Below are positions 58,873 through 64,000 of a stretch of 64,000 bases of DNA, in pieces. This DNA comes from a virus: positions 1 through 64,000 of the IMG/VR virus record IMGVR_UViG_3300049484_000260; one strand, given 5' to 3'. The position numbers and the translations under genes are program-made. Position 1 is the first letter of the stretch, and every line of letters starts with the position of its first letter. Under the pieces are notes generated by a model, which worked only from the letters and a program-made list of their open reading frames with translations, did not search any database and was not told the origin of the DNA.

Positions 58873-59371
58873 GCCTATCTCCCCGCAAATACTCTTCAAT
58901 AGCAGCCAGTGATTTCATAGGCTTCCGCACCCTCACCCTTCTGGTGTGGTATGCCTCAGTGATATACGATGGTACATCCTCAAGGTACCCTGATTGGTTT
59001 TTATATTTCATGTTTTTGTAGGATGTCTCTACCCACACATTGTCCTGAAACTTATACCGTACCAGCTCCTCCTGACCAACCCCCCTGACAAATACCACCC
59101 CTGATGGAATAGCTTGCACTATCACCACCCTCCTCCGTACTTCACCAAAAGATGAAGGATGTACAGCAACACACTGAGGGAGGACTGAATCATCGCTCAC
59201 TCGTGCTAACTGTAGGTTGCAGGAGATAGTGTTTATTTCTTCTTTTAGAGCTAACGCATCATTTCTCAGTTGTAAGAATTTAAGACGCTTTTCTTTTAGC
59301 TCCGCCTCAAGACGCTCTGTCACTGGCCCCTTAATAAGGGGTGGGATGAATATCTTGGTATATTCTGCCAT
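58853..59371 (-). CDS. coiled-coil DNA-replication-region protein (172 aa)
   Basis: A 172-residue protein with an N-terminal coiled coil (about residues 18-60) followed by a compact beta-rich domain containing RRRVVIVQAIPSG and VRVRKPMKS. AGGGAG lies at the right spacing before the ATG. It overlaps the zinc-ribbon gene by 52 nt. Function unknown. Confidence 0.55.
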   Translation of the reverse strand: MAEYTKIFIPPLIKGPVTERLEAELKEKRLKFLQLRNDALALKEEINTISCNLQLARVSDDSVLPQCVAVHPSSFGEVRRRVVIVQAIPSGVVFVRGVGQEELVRYKFQDNVWVETSYKNMKYKNQSGYLEDVPSYITEAYHTRRVRVRKPMKSLAAIEEYLRGDRHEVHTM

Positions 59372-60360
59372 TCTCTCCCTCGCTCAATGAATGGGAACAT
59401 TATACGACTAACCCATCTATACAGACCTCTAAACACCACAGTAAAACATTCACGATATGTAGTTGTATCGGTTTTTACTGACCCACTAACTACAACACGT
59501 ATCATATCAAAGTCATGCGTAGGAATTGTAGTGGAAATTGCTGCTCCAGGGAATATAGAGGTAAGGTGTTTGTATGCTTCATTCCAGCGCAGCCTGTGTG
59601 TAAGATGTAAGGTTATCGTGTTGTGCACATCATCTGTCGATATGTGATGTACGGCAAACTCCTCTTCCCTCCCCCATACAGGGAATAGGTCATTTATAGC
59701 CTCTACAGGGAGAGGACTGATGATTCTATGCACAACATCCCCTGCTTCATTACGAGGAGCGCATCCTGTCATCTCATACCACTCGTCATCACTAAAGAAT
59801 CCAGAGGTCGTCTCATCATGCAACACCTTGCCGTTAATTTCATCTTTAGTTACTCTAAGGTCGTCGATATATGTGGTTGAGTTGATCCGCTTGAGTCTGT
59901 TGATCAGTTCTCTCTTCGTACCATAAAAATCTCGCATACGTCCATCACAAACTCCCCATGAGGCGAAGTATCTCTCCTTCCGATCTCTACATGATCGAGA
60001 GGATGCTGAAGATTTTCCTCTCAAGCTATAGCACGCTCTGCACAATCCGTGTGCATGGTTGTTGGGTAATAAGGGACTTCCACAGTCAAGACATTGCTTA
60101 AATCGCAAAGGTGTGCTATCAAGCACAGACACCCATTCGGAGGCGCGCTTACGCATACAGTACCCCCAGACTTGAAGCTCGACACCCTTAGTCCCGCCTT
60201 TACGGGCGATAACATAAATCTTCTCACCGCCATAGGAATGTACTGAAAAAGGTACTGCCTCGTTCGGGGTGAACCCAACGGCTATGTTGTGGATAAATTC
60301 AACAACTTCATCCTTTTTTGTGAAGGTGAGCACATGTACGGTTCCTATTTTTACAGTCAT
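59320..60360 (-). CDS. zinc-ribbon protein (346 aa)
   Basis: A 346-residue protein with a zinc-ribbon motif CLDCGSPLLPNNHAHGLCRACY (C-x2-C-x14-C-x2-C, about residues 93-113) followed by a basic stretch. The rest is alpha/beta without known motif. It is the first gene before the coiled-coil protein and after the sliding-clamp candidate. It could be a DNA-binding partner of the TOPRIM protein, but that is inference. The Cys ribbon is the only clear element. Confidence 0.6.
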   Translation of the reverse strand: MTVKIGTVHVLTFTKKDEVVEFIHNIAVGFTPNEAVPFSVHSYGGEKIYVIARKGGTKGVELQVWGYCMRKRASEWVSVLDSTPLRFKQCLDCGSPLLPNNHAHGLCRACYSLRGKSSASSRSCRDRKERYFASWGVCDGRMRDFYGTKRELINRLKRINSTTYIDDLRVTKDEINGKVLHDETTSGFFSDDEWYEMTGCAPRNEAGDVVHRIISPLPVEAINDLFPVWGREEEFAVHHISTDDVHNTITLHLTHRLRWNEAYKHLTSIFPGAAISTTIPTHDFDMIRVVVSGSVKTDTTTYRECFTVVFRGLYRWVSRIMFPFIERGREWQNIPRYSSHPLLRGQ

Positions 60361-60392
60361 GATGTAGAGTATAAGTTGATGATTGATAGAGA

Positions 60393-60417
60393 GTCACGCA
60401 GCAGCAGCATCCGTGAC
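60393..60417 (-). promoter_or_regulatory. hairpin in the 5' leader of the zinc-ribbon gene
   Basis: GTCACG (60393-60398) and CGTGAC (60412-60417) form a 6-bp stem around a loop of GCA repeats. It lies between the candidate promoter at 60425 and the ATG at 60360, so could affect translation or mRNA stability. No U-tract follows. Confidence 0.4.
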
Positions 60418-60424
60418 AGTTATA

Positions 60425-60453
60425 AATATACCGCGTCATGAGAAATGAAGCAA
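60425..60453 (-). promoter_or_regulatory. candidate sigma-70 promoter for 60360 operon
   Basis: On the minus strand TTGCTT (60453-60448), a 17-nt spacer, and TATATT (60430-60425; five of six consensus bases). It lies in the 117-nt gap after the sliding-clamp gene. The -35 is weak (three of six). Confidence 0.45.
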
Positions 60454-60477
60454 TATAAAAATGACCGTCATACGAAA

Positions 60478-61608
60478 TTAACTACAGCCAAATACGACCA
60501 GCGTGATCTTACCCCCAAGAAGGTACACCGAGGAACCCGCGTATGACACTCCTATCTCGGTGTCCTTACGTAAAAGGGGGATAGATTTAACCAGAGAATC
60601 TATAGGAATCTTGACCTCATACAGGGTCTTTCCTTCAGCTATACCCACCGCAAATGAGGAGGGGGATGATGCTTGATACCGAGGCATCGATAGTATAAGT
60701 CCATTGAGATAGAAGGATATCGCCACGATAGTCCCTTCACTCTCTGCGGATACGTGTAATATATTTAATATATTTAATATCCTCTGGGTATTAACCGTAA
60801 TAGGTGGCGGGGTTTCCGCCTTAAACAAATGCGAGATAGTAAATGGTATAGTGTCAGCCGCCTTACACAGCACAAGAGAATCTCCAGCATTATACGCAAT
60901 TATGTTACATTCCGTATCTACCAGTGACACATTCTCAATAACAGACATAAAACTATGTAATACATTTATACCCTTGGCAGTAAAGGTTGTCGATGGGAAC
61001 TCCCCTTTTATATATGCTGCCGCTGTTGTTGTAAATACTGTAGCTCCATGTTCTGACAAGTACAGAAGCCTGTGTTGGGGGGATGCGTTAGACCTAACTA
61101 AACTCAAAAGTCTTGAAGCATCTACCAAAGACTTTATATCTATAGACGTAACATTATGGAGGCTGACACCTTCGCGAAGTATAGCGGCTGATTCACTGTA
61201 TGGTGAATCATCTACACCTACCTGCCCATGCACATCAACAGACCCTCCGTAAACAGTAATAAATATCTCATCTCCTATAATAACTACCTCTAACTCCTCA
61301 CCACCCTCGATACACGGGATGATGGTAGATAAGATATGGAGTGGGATTAAGATATTATCTGGAGGGGTGACTGCTGTGCACCTTACAGGCATGTTGAAGT
61401 TTATCGTGATCCCGAACGACTGAAACAACCATAAACTCCCTCCGTCTGTAAATGTTATCATTACAGATGTTTCATACATATTTAGACCATGTACAGGAAC
61501 CTTTGTAGCTGTACTCACGAAATCTATCACCTTGTCAGATTTAAAGTAAAGTTTGACAGGATCGGGGAAACGCTGTACACCTTGGATATCTGGTTTTCTC
61601 TTGCTCAT
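60478..61608 (-). CDS. probable DNA sliding clamp (beta-clamp-like)
   Basis: A 376-residue protein of the length and character of bacterial DnaN: three similar-sized beta/alpha segments, VDASRLLSLV and a regular alternation of strands throughout. It lacks catalytic motifs, as expected for a ring clamp. Encoding next to SbcD/SbcC and in the same phage as a DnaX-like loader supports the call. The sequence is diverged enough that the identification rests partly on size and context. It would tether the replicative polymerase. Confidence 0.55.
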   Translation of the reverse strand: MSKRKPDIQGVQRFPDPVKLYFKSDKVIDFVSTATKVPVHGLNMYETSVMITFTDGGSLWLFQSFGITINFNMPVRCTAVTPPDNILIPLHILSTIIPCIEGGEELEVVIIGDEIFITVYGGSVDVHGQVGVDDSPYSESAAILREGVSLHNVTSIDIKSLVDASRLLSLVRSNASPQHRLLYLSEHGATVFTTTAAAYIKGEFPSTTFTAKGINVLHSFMSVIENVSLVDTECNIIAYNAGDSLVLCKAADTIPFTISHLFKAETPPPITVNTQRILNILNILHVSAESEGTIVAISFYLNGLILSMPRYQASSPSSFAVGIAEGKTLYEVKIPIDSLVKSIPLLRKDTEIGVSYAGSSVYLLGGKITLVVFGCS

Positions 61609-62498
61609 AAAATTACTCCATAGCGCGCTGCGTAATGATTAAGGGTTTCTCGCTCATCATCAGCAAGGTTCATAGCCGATACAATAGCGTGTAAGTCTAT
61701 AGTGCCAAACTCAGCGGCACTGGTCGCTGATTTCAGAAAATCAGTCAACGAAATTCTATCTACCTCCTGAGTATCATCGTTCTTTGTATAGAACACTTCG
61801 TCTGGGGACAAACAAGGGACTCGTATCATCAGAGGAGATATTTCCCCATCAACAACACTGAGACGAACAGCAAAAACATCCCTTTCTCTATTATATTGAT
61901 GTACAGTCCCCCGCGACAATGCACCAGGCCTAATTATCCGTGAATCACCACAAATAACTCCATCATAAGGGACATGATCATGACCTGACAATATCAAGTG
62001 TGGTTTCTGCCGTTCTATATCGGCATAACTCCAAATCTCCGATTTGTCATATAAGGTATCATCCCTACAGATGAATTTATGAGCTACTACAATATTCCCT
62101 GATACGTCTGCCAGCGAAATGTCGTCGTTGTAGTCATAACCAACCAGGTTTAATCCATGAAACACCATAGGATGTTTCGTGAGGTGTCTTATTCTTCCTG
62201 AGTTAATGAGAAGAGACAAGCTGGTGCTGTTAAACCCATAGCGACTCCTCCTATTCATGTCATGGTTTCCTACAATAGTCGCTACATTAGCAGGAAGTGC
62301 TTCCAGTAGAGAATTAACTGCGTTCTCAGGGACTGATGATGTATTGAAAACATCTCCACCAAAAATCATCCAATCATCAGGCTCCATTAAAGATGTCACA
62401 TACGATACCTTACCACAAACAGAAGACAGGAAATCATCTTTACGGGAAGATGGCGGCGTAGCCGATATATGTAAGTCAGTTATGAAGAATACATTCAT
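61605..62498 (-). CDS. SbcD/Mre11-like metallophosphoesterase
   Basis: A 297-residue calcineurin-like phosphoesterase with all metal-binding motifs in order: DLH (residues 8-10, FITDLHIS), GGD, GNHD, a His in VVAHKF, and GHDH in LILSGHDHVP. RPGALSRGT near the end is also typical of SbcD and T4 gp47. The pair with the following SbcC-like ORFs resembles T4 gp46/gp47 and would degrade DNA ends in recombination. The 4-nt overlaps at both ends suggest balanced translation. Confidence 0.88.
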   Translation of the reverse strand: MNVFFITDLHISATPPSSRKDDFLSSVCGKVSYVTSLMEPDDWMIFGGDVFNTSSVPENAVNSLLEALPANVATIVGNHDMNRRSRYGFNSTSLSLLINSGRIRHLTKHPMVFHGLNLVGYDYNDDISLADVSGNIVVAHKFICRDDTLYDKSEIWSYADIERQKPHLILSGHDHVPYDGVICGDSRIIRPGALSRGTVHQYNRERDVFAVRLSVVDGEISPLMIRVPCLSPDEVFYTKNDDTQEVDRISLTDFLKSATSAAEFGTIDLHAIVSAMNLADDERETLNHYAARYGVIL

Positions 62499-63142
62499 GA
62501 CTCCTCCTTTATTATACTACCACCTCGCATATAGTACGTCTTAGAAGCCAGAACCGAAAACCGAGGGTCTTGAGAAATCATAAGGAATTTAAACCCATAC
62601 TGCTGAATTAGACCTTCTATAAGGCTGAACATGCCCGGAAGGTATTCGGAAGAAATGGCACTAAGTGCCTCATCAAGAAATAATATCCGGTACGACTTCT
62701 GATTGAGAATAGCCAATACCTGAAACAGGAAACTAACCACTGCCTGAATTCCACCACCAGCCCCATCGCTTAGGTTAGACTGAATTACCTCTCCTCCCCC
62801 TTTGTCCTCAATGACATATATAGTCAAAGTCTTTCGTTTGGCTGACTCCCCGACACGAAGTGAAATAGAGAACTTCCTATCTGCATATACAGCCTGAACT
62901 CCTTTCGATATAAAGGTCTCCACGAAGGAGACAGTATGAGATGATACCGCCTCCTGTATCTCAGTAACTGCGTTCGTCACTCGCAATAGTATGCGAGTTG
63001 ATTCCCTTGCGGCTTCTGCATCTTTTAATGCAGAAGCCATGTCAGAAGACACCATGTTACGAATGCTCTCATATTTAGTTAGAGCAGAACATAGAAGATC
63101 GAGGGACGAACGCAGCCCTACTGACTCTATCTCATTCATCAT
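62495..63142 (-). CDS. Rad50/SbcC-like C-terminal ATPase half
   Basis: A 215-residue protein with the C-terminal half of an SMC/Rad50 ATPase. It has the signature LSDGAGGG, Walker B YRILFLDEALSAI, and a final KFLMISQDPRF (the D/H-loop). A coiled coil precedes them. In Rad50 these sit at the end of a single long protein; here it starts at its own ATG, overlapping the upstream ORF by 4 nt (ATGA). It presumably works with the SbcD-like protein. Confidence 0.82.
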   Translation of the reverse strand: MMNEIESVGLRSSLDLLCSALTKYESIRNMVSSDMASALKDAEAARESTRILLRVTNAVTEIQEAVSSHTVSFVETFISKGVQAVYADRKFSISLRVGESAKRKTLTIYVIEDKGGGEVIQSNLSDGAGGGIQAVVSFLFQVLAILNQKSYRILFLDEALSAISSEYLPGMFSLIEGLIQQYGFKFLMISQDPRFSVLASKTYYMRGGSIIKEES

Positions 63143-64000
63143 ATAGACGTGGCTTGGTTGAGAGCAAGGGTTGCAGCATTTACATACTGAACTAATGAAT
63201 CGTACTCTTGTCTAACCTTCGGAACCATAGACGAGACATACGCCTTAAGTGCGTCATTGTCGCTAAACCCATGTTTACGTACCTGTGCCTCTAAATCAGC
63301 AATTACGCTCTCCTCATGCCGCTTACGCTCCATTACCACGGCATATTGCTGTTGTAATGAGGCTACTGATTTTTGTAGTAACTCTATTTCAGCTACCGTA
63401 GGCAGTTCTGCTTGTGACATACTTCCTCCTCTTGATGCACCACATAGTGGGCATATAGTGTATTTACTCAGTTGACGAGTAACTGATGAAATCTCCCCTG
63501 CAATACATGACTCCTTACTCTCTAAATCTCGCAATGCGTGCATAGCGATGCGCATCTTATGTATAATACCTATAAAGAACCATAGTCTGCTTGTAGATGA
63601 TCGTAATAAATCAACTTCAGATGACACACGATTAAAACACACCCCCGATACTGTGGATAATGTAGCATCTAATCTCCTCCTCCTTCCTTCTATAAGGGAG
63701 GAGAGCGAGATAATGCTTATAGCATTTAATATCTCGCGTAGTATTGTCGATGTTTTAGTTATTTCAGCTAATGACGGGATAGATGTGAACCTCGTATATT
63801 CAGCATATTTACAAGACAGTTCATCATGTAATTTGCTGACCGCAGATATGGTTCTTACTTCTTCCGCAACTTGTGACACTGTGTCATATACAGAAGGTTT
63901 AATGCGCACGGCTGATAAACAATCAAGGTTTCTCCGGGAGGTTTGTATATCTCGCGCAATTCTTGCAGCCTCCATATACTTAACCATTTGACACAACGAA
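63139..64000 (-). CDS. Rad50/SbcC-like coiled coil with zinc hook, cut by window edge
   Basis: The frame is open to the window end, and no ATG with a good ribosome-binding site is visible before it (an in-frame TTG is at 63996), so this is probably partial. The visible 285 or so residues are coiled coil around CPLCGASRGG, a CxxC zinc-hook motif that dimerises Rad50-type proteins. The Walker A part would lie to the right of the window. The C-terminal ATPase is in the following separate ORF. Confidence 0.7.
   Translation of the reverse strand, partial: SLCQMVKYMEAARIARDIQTSRRNLDCLSAVRIKPSVYDTVSQVAEEVRTISAVSKLHDELSCKYAEYTRFTSIPSLAEITKTSTILREILNAISIISLSSLIEGRRRRLDATLSTVSGVCFNRVSSEVDLLRSSTSRLWFFIGIIHKMRIAMHALRDLESKESCIAGEISSVTRQLSKYTICPLCGASRGGSMSQAELPTVAEIELLQKSVASLQQQYAVVMERKRHEESVIADLEAQVRKHGFSDNDALKAYVSSMVPKVRQEYDSLVQYVNAATLALNQATSI

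Noticed and set aside
58545-58912. Repeat-coded ORFs on the plus strand opposite the endonuclease VII-like gene
   Set aside because: The 45-bp unit is a multiple of three without stops in several frames, so antisense ORFs are artefacts of the repeat.

Overview
The window is part of the genome of a tailed dsDNA bacteriophage, probably a siphovirus with a long non-contractile tail. It carries an HK97-type capsid module, a 1,524-codon tape-measure protein and no visible sheath gene. Essentially every gene reads on the minus strand, so transcription runs from high to low coordinates. Start and stop codons overlap by 1-4 nt almost everywhere (TAATG, ATGA, TGATG). Two lipobox signal peptides in the lysis-side region indicate a Gram-negative host. 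The phage brings its own replication proteins (clamp loader, probable sliding clamp, TOPRIM protein, SbcCD-like nuclease) and a sigma-like factor. The host genus cannot be told from the sequence.

Layout from high to low coordinates. (1) 55-64 kb, replication and recombination: a Rad50/SbcC-like protein in two ORFs (upstream one cut by the window edge), an SbcD-like phosphoesterase, a probable sliding clamp, a zinc-ribbon protein, a coiled-coil protein, an endonuclease VII-like HNH protein with a 15-residue repeat array, a TOPRIM protein, small ORFs behind a near-consensus promoter at 57.15 kb, a ParB-like protein and a coiled-coil protein. (2) 43-55 kb: a DnaX-like clamp-loader ATPase whose P-loop is split by an intein, preceded by a run of nine free-standing proteins, each essentially an intein (Hint domain plus a decayed LAGLIDADG-type half) without exteins. 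Two unrelated small genes interrupt the run. (3) 40-43 kb: a sigma-70-like factor, a TPR protein and an unknown protein. (4) 23-40 kb, packaging, head and tail: probable TerS, TerL, a portal-MuF fusion with an ART-like C-terminus, prohead protease, HK97 major capsid protein, connector and closure proteins, tail tube, frameshifted tail chaperones and tape measure. (5) 4-23 kb: tail tip, baseplate and fibre proteins including a 1,539-residue repeat protein and three tandem kelch-type propellers. (6) 0.3-4 kb: a pseudo-receiver protein, a coiled-coil membrane protein, two lipoproteins, a holin candidate, a phospholipase-A2-like protein and a GH108 endolysin, ending in a rho-independent terminator and 56-bp repeats.

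The most unusual content is the array of intein-derived proteins at 45.1-55.1 kb. They are paralogues of the clamp-loader intein. None has an N-terminal Cys or Ser at position 1 and eight of nine lack the C-terminal Asn at the intein position, yet all are intact ORFs with their own ribosome-binding sites. The copies nearest the clamp loader also share its leader sequence. This looks like duplication of an intein followed by loss of splicing and retention of the fold for some other purpose. What that purpose is cannot be read from the sequence.
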